A DNA stretch of 64,000 bases, from the IMG/VR virus record IMGVR_UViG_3300044960_000172, positions 1 to 64,000 of that record; one strand, written 5' to 3'. Numbering within the stretch: position 1 is the stretch's first letter; every line of letters starts with the position of its first letter. The translations under genes and the position numbers were made by a program. This DNA comes from a virus. This document shows positions 7,204-16,326 of the stretch, in pieces. Under the pieces are notes generated by a model. The model was given only the letters and a program-made list of their open reading frames with translations, made no database searches and was not told where the DNA came from.

Positions 7204-8053
7204 CTTGCTCGGCTTCTGTTGAGTAGTCGTCTTCTTCTTCGTAGTCTTCTTCGTCATCTCCAATGCCTCTATCTTCTGAATCATCTTCAGTCTTATCATC
7301 TTTTTGTGTTAATCTTTTCTCTATTCTTTCTCTAATTTTCTCCATTTCTACTATCATACCATAGAGTTCAGTTCTCAGGGTCTTAAGATTTTCTAATGTC
7401 TGATCTAATTTATTCAATACGGTTTCAATAACTGATTCCGTCTCATATTCTAGGACGGCTGTAACTTCTCCAAGTAAATCGAAGTCGTCCCAGGAATCCT
7501 CCTTTCTACTAAGTATATCGTTGCAAACTTTATTTATCTGATTTGTGAAATCATTAATAGAATCTACTTTCTTAACAGATTTACCAGGTTTGGTAGGTTT
7601 GTAATCAAGTTCTTTCTTGACTTCTTCTAAATCCTTTCCCTTTTGTAACTTATCAATAATTACTTTCTGTTCTGCTTCATCTCTTCTGGAAATGAATACT
7701 ACTTCTTTCCAGGTTACTTTATCTTCGTCTTGCCCTAGGGTATCAATTACATTCAATTTGAATTCTTCTTCCGTCTTCCAAGTATCTACTACTTTAATCA
7801 TTTCATACAAAGGATTCACGCTTTTGTAGCCAATAGCAATGGCTAATCTAGAAATCAGAGATTGTCCATAGAGGCTGGATTTCTCTTTGGCTCTTGTATA
7901 GATGTCATGAACATATTTGGCAATTTTATATCTACCAATCAGTTCTAATTTAGCTTCATTCAGAAGCATTTCTCTAAGATTTTCGTATATCTCTTTTTCT
8001 TCTTGATTGAATTGAGAAATGATACGTTCAGCTTCGGTGATTAAATCTACCAT
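7196..8053 (-). CDS. Hypothetical protein with coiled coil and acidic tail
   Basis: 285 residues from ATG at 8053, chosen because GGAGATATAAAG directly precedes it; the in-frame extension to 8092 overlaps the upstream gene and lacks such a site. The first 130 residues are helical (KYVHDIYTRAKEKSSLYGQ; RLAIAIGYKSVNPLYEMIK). Residues about 190-255 look like a coiled coil (LNKLDQTLENLKTLRTELYGM). The last 35 residues are almost wholly acidic, the kind of tail seen on DNA-mimic or ssDNA-binding partner proteins. Function unknown. Confidence 0.65.
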   Translation of the reverse strand: MVDLITEAERIISQFNQEEKEIYENLREMLLNEAKLELIGRYKIAKYVHDIYTRAKEKSSLYGQSLISRLAIAIGYKSVNPLYEMIKVVDTWKTEEEFKLNVIDTLGQDEDKVTWKEVVFISRRDEAEQKVIIDKLQKGKDLEEVKKELDYKPTKPGKSVKKVDSINDFTNQINKVCNDILSRKEDSWDDFDLLGEVTAVLEYETESVIETVLNKLDQTLENLKTLRTELYGMIVEMEKIRERIEKRLTQKDDKTEDDSEDRGIGDDEEDYEEEDDYSTEAEQDE

Positions 8054-8067
8054 CTTTATATCTCCTA

Positions 8068-8856
8068 TTATTGGAGTTCCACTAATACACAAGCGGCGTA
8101 AGAATCTATGTCTTCTATGACAGTCGTTGATACTAGATAAAGTATTTGCTTAACTGGAAGTCTTTTCTTAGCTATGTGTTTAACGCATTCATTGATAATC
8201 ATTAATAACATAGTAAATGTATCCATTGTTTTATCTAATTCCTCTGGAATTTTCTTCTTATCCAAAGATTCTGTTGTAGCTGACATATATACTTTTGTGT
8301 AACCATCACTTTCTACAGTGGTTTTAATATTTCCTTCTTTAACTTTTACTTGGTTCTTTTTATCGGCCTCTAGATAGAAACATTTGTATTTAGAAATATT
8401 ATTGTGAATATTGTTAGCTAGACTCTGTTCTATTCTTGTATATACGGTCACTAAATGTGGCCAGATACAAGCTATAGATTCATCTTCAAAGGCTTCGTCC
8501 CCTCCGATATACAAACCTAGATTTACAGGTTTATCGTTTTCTTTATTAATTTCGTAGAAGAGAACTATTTCTTTGGCATCCAACTTAGACTCTTTTATCG
8601 CTTTAAAGAATAAAACTATTAAATCTAAATATTTATCTTTTGAATTGATAAATAGGTGTTTCAGTACAGGTACTAAAACAGGAAATCCGGAATTCTTCAG
8701 TAATCTAATTCCAGAATCTGAATCAACATGATCTAAGACTTTATGTACCTGACAGTCATTAGAACTGATGCCTACATAATTTGTATTTTCATCGACTGTA
8801 ATAGTATTGATCATTAATGTCTTATTTCCAAAGAGTTCTAATTTAAATAATGTCAT
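8068..8856 (-). CDS. Hypothetical protein
   Basis: 262 residues, not recognised. The N-terminal part is beta-rich (LFKLELFGNKTLMINTITVDENTNYVGIS) and acidic in the middle. The C terminus has a hydrophobic stretch (MLLMIINECVKHIAKK) that is too short and charged for a membrane helix. Ribosome binding site AGGAG precedes the ATG. It is in an operon with the genes on both sides, between 12 and 15 bases apart. Confidence 0.65.
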   Translation of the reverse strand: MTLFKLELFGNKTLMINTITVDENTNYVGISSNDCQVHKVLDHVDSDSGIRLLKNSGFPVLVPVLKHLFINSKDKYLDLIVLFFKAIKESKLDAKEIVLFYEINKENDKPVNLGLYIGGDEAFEDESIACIWPHLVTVYTRIEQSLANNIHNNISKYKCFYLEADKKNQVKVKEGNIKTTVESDGYTKVYMSATTESLDKKKIPEELDKTMDTFTMLLMIINECVKHIAKKRLPVKQILYLVSTTVIEDIDSYAACVLVELQ

Positions 8857-8868
8857 TAGTAATTTCTC

Positions 8869-9300
8869 CTAAGAATAATCTGCTAGGAGATAGTTGATGA
8901 ATCTCTTTAATGTAACGATAGCTACATCTTCGTCAAATACTTTAGTTACATAGTTCTTCAATAAAATAAATGGAGGGCCCATATTATAAGCAGTTATGTA
9001 ATCCGAGATCATACAGAAATTATTTAGCCCTCTAATTCTAGTTATTACTATTGCATGCTTCTGTGTGAGTTGTGACTTAATTTTCTTATCTATTTCCTTT
9101 AATACGTTCTCCCAATATTTATTACTTCTTAGAGCTTTCAGTAAAACTAGATTGGTATCTAAAGAAAAAACATCCCTACAGGCGGCGAGCTGTAGGGATG
9201 TCTTATTAAGCTTCTTTCTAGATAACCTCCTAATGTATGCGTCTACCTCTCCATCGTAGTTTTCTCCTCCGAAAACATCCTGTAATTGGAACAGACTCAT
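8869..9300 (-). CDS. Hypothetical protein containing an intragenic terminator
   Basis: 143 residues from ATG at 9300, where AGAAGGAG precedes it at good spacing; an upstream extension would lack such a site. Not recognised. The beginning overlaps the end of the 9230-9658 gene by 71 bases in another frame. Codons about 33-43 lie on the arms of a perfect terminator hairpin whose T-run encodes the next residues (VFSL). The C-terminal part reads like a helical globular domain. Confidence 0.55.
   Translation of the reverse strand: MSLFQLQDVFGGENYDGEVDAYIRRLSRKKLNKTSLQLAACRDVFSLDTNLVLLKALRSNKYWENVLKEIDKKIKSQLTQKHAIVITRIRGLNNFCMISDYITAYNMGPPFILLKNYVTKVFDEDVAIVTLKRFINYLLADYS
9170..9201 (-). terminator. 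Intrinsic terminator inside a coding region
   Basis: CATCCCTACAG (9171-9181) pairs perfectly with CTGTAGGGATG (9190-9200), extended by A9170-T9201, with an 8-base loop. On the minus strand it is followed at once by TTTTTTCTTT. This is a classical intrinsic terminator about 100 bases into the 8869-9300 gene and 30 bases beyond the stop of the 9230-9658 gene. It could end transcripts of the upstream gene while the downstream genes depend on readthrough. Confidence 0.75.
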
Positions 9301-9658
9301 TTCTGAAACTCCTTCTCGGATCCTCCTTCTTTGGACGAGAAGACATTTCCTTACGAACACGTTTAGTACATTGTTTGTGTGTAATTGCAGGTTTAGGACT
9401 ATTCTTAAATTTAATATCGTGTACGAGCTTATTTTTACTCTGAACAGTAACTTTACTCTCAGGAGTAATCTTTACCACTTCAATTTTATTTGAAGGGATG
9501 TTTTTAGTTACTTGAATTTTATTTCCAGGAGTAATTTTTATTACATTGATTTCTTTATCTGTATTCTGTATTTGTGGATTATGTCCTTCTCGTATTATTT
9601 TTTCTGGACAGACAGGATTGCAAATATCTACTAACAATTTAACTATTTCACGAAACAT
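9230..9658 (-). CDS. Hypothetical basic protein
   Basis: 142 residues, not recognised. Residues about 39-74 contain an imperfect threefold repeat (VIKITPGNKIQV / TKNIPSNKIEV / VKITPESKVTV). The C-terminal half is strongly basic (KRVRKEMSSRPKKEDPRRSFRN; FRRRKLRWRGRR), suggesting nucleic-acid contact. GGAGATATAACC precedes the ATG. Its last 71 bases overlap the next gene; a terminator lies shortly after the stop. Confidence 0.55.
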   Translation of the reverse strand: MFREIVKLLVDICNPVCPEKIIREGHNPQIQNTDKEINVIKITPGNKIQVTKNIPSNKIEVVKITPESKVTVQSKNKLVHDIKFKNSPKPAITHKQCTKRVRKEMSSRPKKEDPRRSFRNESVPITGCFRRRKLRWRGRRIH

Positions 9659-9741
9659 GGTTATATCTCCGAGATTTTAAGTTCGTGTCGATAACTTCTC
9701 CTCCTTGGACTTGTGAAAACAGAACTAGTTTTCAATCCTTT

Positions 9742-10935
9742 TTATTCTTCATTTGCTTCATCTGCTTCTACTTTAACATCCTCCTTGCTGTTGGTCTCCT
9801 TGACAGCTACGTTTTTAGGTTCTATGAACGTAGCTTTTCTAATCATCAGCACCTTGTATAACTCCTCAAGGAGCTGCTGATTAGACTCGATCATTTTTCC
9901 CAATTCCTCCGCTGATATAGCACTTTCTCTAGATACTCCTAACTCCTTACAGAAGTATCTTATTCCCTTACTACCAGCGGATCTACTCTCTATATTTATT
10001 ACAGATCTAATTTTATTTAATAATTTATCTTTAATTCTGATATTAAACCCGGCACCTTCATGAAGCATTTTCACAGTAGCTGTATTCCATAAGAATCTAG
10101 CTACTAGAATAGTTTCATGAATGCCTGCTTGCTTTATGACAAACGGAACAATAATAGAATTCTTTTCAGGACCAAATCTGTTTTTAGTAACCGTTATTCT
10201 CAATGCAGATTCATAACTATCTGATTTAAGTTCTGGTGCCTTCTCTTTATGCATTTCTAAAATCAGTTGAGCATGATACGTCAATGCTCTACCGCCTGGG
10301 ATATATTTCTCAGGTCCACCATATGGATTTATAGATTCTTTAATATGATTTGTTGCTAGTAACGTAAAAGGATAATTTAGTAGGATAGAATTCTTGTGTT
10401 TCAGAAAACCAGATAGTAATTTAGCCTCTAGAGGATAGCTAGATAGTGTGTTTACATCTTCTTCTAATTTATTGCTAGTTTTCTTAGACTCAGAACCAAT
10501 TATAGAATCAATGATAAAACAGACAGGAGCATGTACTCCAGCATTTATTGCTTGCTTAAATTTTGGAACTACTCTTCTTATTAAAGCATCTATCCAATCT
10601 TCCATAAATTGATATTCTTTAGCAAAGATAGCTTGTCCTAGTACAGCTTGATGTAGGGTAGAAGAAGCACCTTCAGTATCGAATAATACTGCTTCTCCTC
10701 CCATTTCTAGATGCCATTTAGCAATTTCTAGACATAGTGTAGATTTATATGAAGCATGAGGTCCAGTAACTAATATGAATTTGCTTAATGGTAAACCTTC
10801 ATATTGAATTAAATATCTGAATGCTAATGATGGAACCTTAATACAAAGTGTGTTGCTACCATACTGTTCTAATACACCTTCATTACATAATTCTTCCTTA
10901 ATTTCTTCTAATGCTGACTTAAACAGACTGCTCAT
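9742..10935 (-). CDS. RecA/UvsX-like recombinase
   Basis: 397 residues. A RecA-type ATPase core: Walker A GPHASYKST at residues 58-66, then AVLFDTEGASS (the Glu-bearing segment), a Walker B-like CFIIDSI, TLLATNHIKES, and a PGGRALTYHAQLIL block typical of RecA loop 2 and its surroundings. A helical C-terminal domain and an acidic tail (VKVEADEANEE) follow. It should promote strand exchange for recombination-dependent replication and repair, with the SbcCD, UvsW-like and RuvC-like proteins encoded nearby. ATG start with AGGG upstream. The tRNA-Leu gene is just upstream on the same strand. Confidence 0.85.
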   Translation of the reverse strand: MSSLFKSALEEIKEELCNEGVLEQYGSNTLCIKVPSLAFRYLIQYEGLPLSKFILVTGPHASYKSTLCLEIAKWHLEMGGEAVLFDTEGASSTLHQAVLGQAIFAKEYQFMEDWIDALIRRVVPKFKQAINAGVHAPVCFIIDSIIGSESKKTSNKLEEDVNTLSSYPLEAKLLSGFLKHKNSILLNYPFTLLATNHIKESINPYGGPEKYIPGGRALTYHAQLILEMHKEKAPELKSDSYESALRITVTKNRFGPEKNSIIVPFVIKQAGIHETILVARFLWNTATVKMLHEGAGFNIRIKDKLLNKIRSVINIESRSAGSKGIRYFCKELGVSRESAISAEELGKMIESNQQLLEELYKVLMIRKATFIEPKNVAVKETNSKEDVKVEADEANEE

Positions 10936-10981
10936 ACGGAGACCCTAAAGTAGCACAAAGTAACGCTAAACAGACAATTAG

Positions 10982-11067
10982 TGGTCAGGACGGGACTCGA
11001 ACCCGTACGACCATTTCTGGTCATCGGATTTTAAGTCCGATGTGTCTGCCGATTCCACCACCTGACC
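10982..11067 (-). tRNA. tRNA-Leu(UAA)
   Basis: Reading the minus strand, the acceptor arm GGTCAGG pairs with CCTGACC (10983-10989 and 11061-11067) and the discriminator is A. The anticodon arm is TCGGA/TCCGA with loop CTTAAAA, giving anticodon TAA. A long variable arm (GACCAGAAATGGTC) and a T arm ACGGG-TTCGAGT-CCCGT make it a class II leucine tRNA. No 3' CCA is encoded. It lies between the recombinase and the 11106-12431 gene. UUA is a frequent codon in this AT-rich genome, a plausible reason to carry it. Confidence 0.95.
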
Positions 11068-11072
11068 AGAAT

Positions 11073-11093
11073 GCCTGCCATTTATTGGCAGGC
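11073..11093 (-). other. Hairpin between gene and tRNA
   Basis: GCCTGCCA (11073-11080) pairs with TGGCAGGC (11086-11093) around a 5-base loop, just after the stop of the 11106-12431 gene and before the tRNA. No T-run follows, so an RNA-processing or stability element is more likely than an intrinsic terminator. Confidence 0.55.
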
Positions 11094-11105
11094 GGTATTA
11101 GTTTA

Positions 11106-12431
11106 TTACTGTCCTTTATTTCTCTTGGCTCTAATAGCTTTAATTAGTGATTCAATATCTTCATCCTCTTCTTCTACTATATCTTTCTTACTGTTGATAT
11201 CCTCTGCTTCAAACGGTACTTCGTCTTCATCGTCATCTTCTAATAATTGGTTAGAAATCTTATTCAATAGAGACTTACCAGATTCTTTCTTTGGCTGTTC
11301 TTGTACTACAGCCTTTTGTGTGAAAGTAACGCTATCTAGATCATCCTTGACTTCTTGCTTTACTTGTGGCGTTCTCTGTTCCTCTACTCTAGCCACTTTT
11401 TCCGAAACAGGGATAGTAGAATCAATGGGAACAGAGGTGATACCTAGCTCCTTAGTTGCTTCTTTAATTACCCTATTGGGTAAATCGAAAGAATCAGCAA
11501 GAGCACAGTAAAGATAGATACTAGGAATATTGCACCAAAGAATAATATTGAGTTGCTCCTCAGGAGAAAGAAGGATAAATGTCTTTGACCATTTCGTAGT
11601 TTTAGACGTAATATCAAAATCTTTTGGTAGATTTGGTAAATGCTGATCGTATTTACTCAATACCCTTACTTCATACTGGGTTAGCCCAGGTTTACCGCTG
11701 GTAGGATACCAGCTTTTATCTGTACCGTGTCTTACAACACGGATAAAAGCACCTTCTTCTCCAGTTACATCTACAATATGACCTCCTGTTTCTTTAATAT
11801 TAGACTCAACTTCTTGACTAGCTGATGATGGTAATAAAACTATAGGGACGGCAGGAAGGTGTGGTTCTAGTCCACACATTGGTTCATACAATTTAGACTT
11901 ATGAACCAGGACTAATGACTGAATAGCAGTCATTTGCTTTACTTTAACAGAAGTCCTGGTATCTATTTCTAGTCTCTTATAGATCTTCGGATCAAGTAAA
12001 GCCTTCTTGTGTTCAGCTTCCTCGGTTTTACCTAGGGCATACAGCATTTTGACTTTACTATACTTACTGAAAAATGTATGCAGTGCCCAGGCTGGAGAGT
12101 CTTCTCGTACGGAGAAGTCTTCTAACCTATGCCTTACTACAAAGTTAGCAAAGCGTTCTCCTGCTACTTCTGCTACGTCAAATCCAGAACCAAACCAATT
12201 ACCAATGTCTCCGTCAAGCTCTAAGCTAGTGATCTGATCGTTTTCATCTACTATTGGAAGAGGTCTAAACACTAAAGCTGTAAAATCCCAAGTTGGTTTA
12301 AATAGATATCTTCTAGTACCATTTACTGGAGCTAGAATAAAGGATTCAAAGTTACCACCACGACCCCTCATTAGAGGGTTGTCACTAATCTTAAGCTCTC
12401 TCACAGCACACTCCTGTCTAGCAAAAGTCAC
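11106..12431 (-). CDS. Hypothetical protein, possible ssDNA-binding protein
   Basis: 441 residues. The first 330 are globular with aromatic and basic residues (GTRRYLFKPTWDFTALVF; TKWSKTFILLS). The last 110 are low-complexity and acidic (EDDDEDEVPFEAED; DIVEEEDEDIESL) ending in a short basic cap. Position between the DNA polymerase and recombinase, and the acidic tail, resemble phage ssDNA-binding proteins of the gp32 type, but I recognise no diagnostic motif, so this is inference from context. The ATG overlaps the polymerase stop by four bases, hence coupled translation. Confidence 0.6.
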   Translation of the reverse strand: MTFARQECAVRELKISDNPLMRGRGGNFESFILAPVNGTRRYLFKPTWDFTALVFRPLPIVDENDQITSLELDGDIGNWFGSGFDVAEVAGERFANFVVRHRLEDFSVREDSPAWALHTFFSKYSKVKMLYALGKTEEAEHKKALLDPKIYKRLEIDTRTSVKVKQMTAIQSLVLVHKSKLYEPMCGLEPHLPAVPIVLLPSSASQEVESNIKETGGHIVDVTGEEGAFIRVVRHGTDKSWYPTSGKPGLTQYEVRVLSKYDQHLPNLPKDFDITSKTTKWSKTFILLSPEEQLNIILWCNIPSIYLYCALADSFDLPNRVIKEATKELGITSVPIDSTIPVSEKVARVEEQRTPQVKQEVKDDLDSVTFTQKAVVQEQPKKESGKSLLNKISNQLLEDDDEDEVPFEAEDINSKKDIVEEEDEDIESLIKAIRAKRNKGQ

Positions 12432-15364
12432 TTCAGAATCTTAGACACCATGTCTAGATGATACTCTTTGTCTGACATCGCTTGCCCATAGATATTCCAT
12501 TGCTTGAAAGTTACTTTCTTAGCTATCTCTGGAATTAATTCATTAGCTACTAATTCAGCATACTCTGACTTAACTTCTATTAATAATGCATCATGTAATG
12601 GTAGCAATATTCTAAGTTGTAATTCATCCTCCTTAAATTCTTTAACTGCTATTTTCTGTAGATAAAACGTGAATAGATTTAAGCAATCTGCAACCATTGA
12701 TTGGAAGGGATAATTTAGAGATTCTCTCTGATACTTATGTAAAGTCTCCTCATCATAAGCTTTTCGGAAATGTTTAATTCTACCAAAATAATTGATTTGA
12801 TATCCAGGATGTATCGGAACATTCATTAGTACTTCTTGTAGATCAGCAATTTTTGGATAGCTTTCCATAATAATATCTTTTAATTTGATAGCATCATCTT
12901 CGTTGATTTCTATATGTTCTTCAGATTTAATTTGTTTACAAATAGTGGAAATTCCTCTCCCATAATTTATGCCGTAAATTAATGACTTTGCTATGGTTCT
13001 TAGATGAGCTTTACCTAACTTCTTTAATGCTTCTTTAGTTGGTGGACAATCCAACTTAAAAGCTTTGCAAGCTAGATTGGAATGAATATCGTAGTAATCT
13101 GGATGATTGTCTGGAAGAGCAGATCTTCTACAATGTTCTATTAGAAGGTCTTCCCCAGACATTACTCCTAGTACAAAAAGCTCTGCAGATGCAAAGTCGC
13201 ATTCTACTAGGGAATACCCTTCCGCTGGAATAATGATTGATCTAAGGGTGGTGTCTATTTTACATAGATTCTTAAACTCTTCGTCTCTTCTTTTACTAAA
13301 ATTTTGCATGTTAGGTCTGGAACTCCTACATCTACCAGTCTTTAATGTAGGAGAAACGAAAGACCTAACCCTACCGTCATCTTGAATAAAGCGTTCCCAT
13401 TTTTCAGATAATGTATTTTTTATGGCATGATCTACTATTTTGATATTACTTATATCTTTAGCTAACTGACTACTGGCAGATAAAATTCCACAAGTCTCTT
13501 TATCTACACTTACTCCTACTAGTTTCTTAGTCTTTTCGTCTAGCGTATCCCAGCCTTTAAATCTTTTATTTAACGTTTTATCTGTTAGCTTGATTGGTTT
13601 TAGATTTTCTACTTGGGCTTCTGGAGGAAGAATACCTTCTACATCAAATTCTCTTCCATATAGAACTATTCTTAGGTGATCCATTTTTCGTGGATCGAAG
13701 GATGGCCATTTTATCTTCTCTCTAACTTCATCTACTAATCTGTTATAAGCTTTCTTAAAGTTAAGACGTAATTCATTCCATAAGTCTAAGCTGATGCGTA
13801 CGCCATAGTACATCATATCTAGTATGGCGCAACACATCCTGCTAGTGCTAATGAAGGCACCCCAAGAATTAAGTTCCTTTTTATCTTTGTATAATAAATC
13901 TTTTAGAACATGATAGCTCTTTAACGTGTAGTAAACGTCTAAACCACCATATCTAACTAACATTTCTGTAGGTGCATTACCATAGCTTAAACCGTCTTGC
14001 TCCTTCTTATGCTGTTTTACCCAATCTACTATATCTTTATCCCAGCGCTCTGCTCCTACAGTTCTTTTTGCTATCTCGCATAGATCTAGACTCAATTCTT
14101 CATCCAGAGCAAGAGAAGCCATAGCAATGTCAAATACACCTACTTTTATATCTTTTAGTTTTACAACATCACTATATATAAATTCCTTTGGTAACTTAGA
14201 GAATTTTGGATATAGATCTATTCCAAATTTCCTTAACCAAACAGCGTCAGTATAGAAGAATGAGCCTGCCAGGGTAATACTTGGACATAGAAATATATCT
14301 TTCAATAGAGATCTTATTTCTTCTATCTCTATGTCTGTAAATAAAGGCTGTCCAGTTTCATCTGTTAAGAGTAGTACATAAGTACCATCATCAGTAGCTA
14401 TTTGAATACTTCTTAAGAAAGCACCAGAACGTTCTATTTCTCCATTCCACTCGCAGTCTACAGCTATCGTCGTGTCTTTTCCTACTAATTCATTTCTAAG
14501 CTGTCTAAGTTTATCTATTGTAAGTAGTTCTATAGGAATTTCGTTATTTTCGTTGCTATTAGTGCTTACTTTAGTTTTCTCAATTTCTTCTAGAAATAAA
14601 TCTAATTGAGCAATCTTAGAGAAAGTAGTAGTTAAGATATTACCTTCGCATATTTCACCGTCTGGTGTCTCGAATTTATAAGTAGAAATAGTACCTACTT
14701 TGAGATCGGTGTTCAGTAGTTTCTTAAGTAATAAAGTACAAGGGTTAGCATGAAAGTAGATAATCAATTTTGGTTTTAAGATATATATTTCATTAGCTAC
14801 TAGCGGATAGCAGTCTTTAGTAAACTGTTTAATAGCTTTATCTGAATTAATTAGCAGCTTCCACCTAATGAAGTTCGCTAGGTAAATAGCGTGGTCTTTG
14901 TATTTCGTACTATTATTCTTCCAGTTAACTATCTTTTGCAGAGTATTGTAACCAACAGTCCCACAGAAGTTTATTTTGTATCTGTAATCTTCTTCACCTA
15001 TATGCTTTCCTAATATCATTATCGTATTATCTGGATTCATTATGGGACCATATTGGTCAAAATCCTTAGGTTCTACAAATATCTTTTTATTGTAAAAATC
15101 AATATAATTATAGAGTTTTGGAGAATAGAAATGTCCAGGAACAATATATACATTGTCTTGAATATCTTGTTCGTAATAGTTTATTTGTAAATGTTTTACT
15201 GAATATAATGCTTTCTTGTAAAACTTATTTATTACAAGTAATAATTCTTCATCTGTAATATCTGGAATTATCTTTTTGAAATAATCAATTACAGATGTTC
15301 CTAAATAGTCTTTAAAGTAATCAATCCCATAATATTTGGACCTAGATTTAGTATAAGTCTTCAT
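12428..15364 (-). CDS. Family A DNA polymerase with UDG-like N-terminal domain
   Basis: 978 residues, longer than a plain family A phage polymerase. Residues about 110-262 resemble the family 4 uracil-DNA glycosylase fold (GKHIGEEDYRYKINFCGTVG, then YLANFI, then EIYILKPKLIIYFHAN), though the iron-sulphur cysteines and the C-terminal HPS motif are not seen. Residues about 298-470 are a 3'-5' exonuclease (AVDCEWN: Asp303, Glu305; FFYTDAVWL; YGGLDVYYT). The polymerase domain has motif A VECDFASAEL (about 723), motif B RTIAKSLIYGINYG (about 791) and motif C LPLHDALLIEV (about 925), where HDA replaces the usual HDE. This is the replicative polymerase, encoded beside its primase and helicase with four-base overlaps on both sides. 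Similar glycosylase-like fusions are, as I recall, known in SPO1-type phages. Confidence 0.9.
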   Translation of the reverse strand: MKTYTKSRSKYYGIDYFKDYLGTSVIDYFKKIIPDITDEELLLVINKFYKKALYSVKHLQINYYEQDIQDNVYIVPGHFYSPKLYNYIDFYNKKIFVEPKDFDQYGPIMNPDNTIMILGKHIGEEDYRYKINFCGTVGYNTLQKIVNWKNNSTKYKDHAIYLANFIRWKLLINSDKAIKQFTKDCYPLVANEIYILKPKLIIYFHANPCTLLLKKLLNTDLKVGTISTYKFETPDGEICEGNILTTTFSKIAQLDLFLEEIEKTKVSTNSNENNEIPIELLTIDKLRQLRNELVGKDTTIAVDCEWNGEIERSGAFLRSIQIATDDGTYVLLLTDETGQPLFTDIEIEEIRSLLKDIFLCPSITLAGSFFYTDAVWLRKFGIDLYPKFSKLPKEFIYSDVVKLKDIKVGVFDIAMASLALDEELSLDLCEIAKRTVGAERWDKDIVDWVKQHKKEQDGLSYGNAPTEMLVRYGGLDVYYTLKSYHVLKDLLYKDKKELNSWGAFISTSRMCCAILDMMYYGVRISLDLWNELRLNFKKAYNRLVDEVREKIKWPSFDPRKMDHLRIVLYGREFDVEGILPPEAQVENLKPIKLTDKTLNKRFKGWDTLDEKTKKLVGVSVDKETCGILSASSQLAKDISNIKIVDHAIKNTLSEKWERFIQDDGRVRSFVSPTLKTGRCRSSRPNMQNFSKRRDEEFKNLCKIDTTLRSIIIPAEGYSLVECDFASAELFVLGVMSGEDLLIEHCRRSALPDNHPDYYDIHSNLACKAFKLDCPPTKEALKKLGKAHLRTIAKSLIYGINYGRGISTICKQIKSEEHIEINEDDAIKLKDIIMESYPKIADLQEVLMNVPIHPGYQINYFGRIKHFRKAYDEETLHKYQRESLNYPFQSMVADCLNLFTFYLQKIAVKEFKEDELQLRILLPLHDALLIEVKSEYAELVANELIPEIAKKVTFKQWNIYGQAMSDKEYHLDMVSKILK

Positions 15365-16326
15365 TGGTCGTGGAAGAAGGAATCAGGATCATCAGTTATT
15401 TCAGAGCTAAGGACAACGGCGTTAGTTAATCTCGATGCTAATTCTTTGGCTTCTGCCTCTGCATCTTTATCTAGTAATACAACCTTACGCTTCCAATTCT
15501 TTTCCAGTAGATCTATCTGTGTGCTAGAAGCGGTCTTTCCAAATAAACACACAGTATTTTCTTTACCAAGAGTTTCCGTCATTCGGAATACGTCAAACAC
15601 TCCTTCGACTATGATCACAGAGGATCTATATTTTACAGCATTATCAAAGTTAAATAGAATTGTTTTTGTTTTCATTCCAGGCATATGAATATATTTAGGA
15701 GAGCTGTCATTTATAGTTCTAGCAGTCCAGCCTACCAGTTTCTCCTTAAAGTACACTGGAATAATAATCCTATTATTCAGGAAACCGTTTCTAGCATCTA
15801 TATTTACATATAGATTATATTTTTGAGCTAAAGATTTAGGATCAAATCCTCGTTCTCTTATGTAGTTGTAAGCTAGCTCATATATTGTATTTACCAAAGA
15901 GATAGAGCCTTTGGGGATAAAGGCTTCCTTTAGTTCACTAATCTCTTCTGTATCTTGACACTTTATTATCTGTGTATTAGCTACTACGCAGGTAGTATTA
16001 AATGCAATTGCTTTGATTAACTTAAATCTTTTAGCTTTACTATTTATACAATTAGAGTTGTAACAAACAGCAGGGTATACTTTATATTTACCTACCTGCA
16101 TTCCCCAGATATGGCTGATCCACAACCTGGATCTTTTATCCCCGCAGAAGGGGCAGTCTACAGAATAACACTCGCCCCAATCTATGATATCTATTTTGTT
16201 ACTGATAGTTCTGTAGACAGCTTTGTCACCTTGCCTATGGATTTTGATATTATGGAATAAATTTGACAATTTATTGTATAACTGGGCATTCAGTACTTTA
16301 GAAGTATTTCTTTCTGATATCGTCAT
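15361..16326 (-). CDS. DnaG-type DNA primase
   Basis: 321 residues. An N-terminal zinc-binding domain has CPFC at 58-61 and a second pair Cys88/Cys93 (CYNSNC). A catalytic core segment (GFLNNRIIIPVYFKEKLVGWTAR) is followed by a Toprim domain: IIVEGVFDVFRM with Glu241 and LLDKD with Asp286/Asp288. It should make RNA primers for the lagging strand. Shorter than bacterial DnaG, with no C-terminal helicase-binding domain evident. It overlaps the polymerase start by four bases and the helicase end by 29, so the three are one translational unit. Confidence 0.9.
   Translation of the reverse strand: MTISERNTSKVLNAQLYNKLSNLFHNIKIHRQGDKAVYRTISNKIDIIDWGECYSVDCPFCGDKRSRLWISHIWGMQVGKYKVYPAVCYNSNCINSKAKRFKLIKAIAFNTTCVVANTQIIKCQDTEEISELKEAFIPKGSISLVNTIYELAYNYIRERGFDPKSLAQKYNLYVNIDARNGFLNNRIIIPVYFKEKLVGWTARTINDSSPKYIHMPGMKTKTILFNFDNAVKYRSSVIIVEGVFDVFRMTETLGKENTVCLFGKTASSTQIDLLEKNWKRKVVLLDKDAEAEAKELASRLTNAVVLSSEITDDPDSFFHDQ

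Noticed and set aside
9698-9706. Strong AAGGAGGAG on the minus strand before the 9230-9658 gene
   Set aside because: No ATG, GTG or TTG follows at usable distance, so it is not evidence of another gene.
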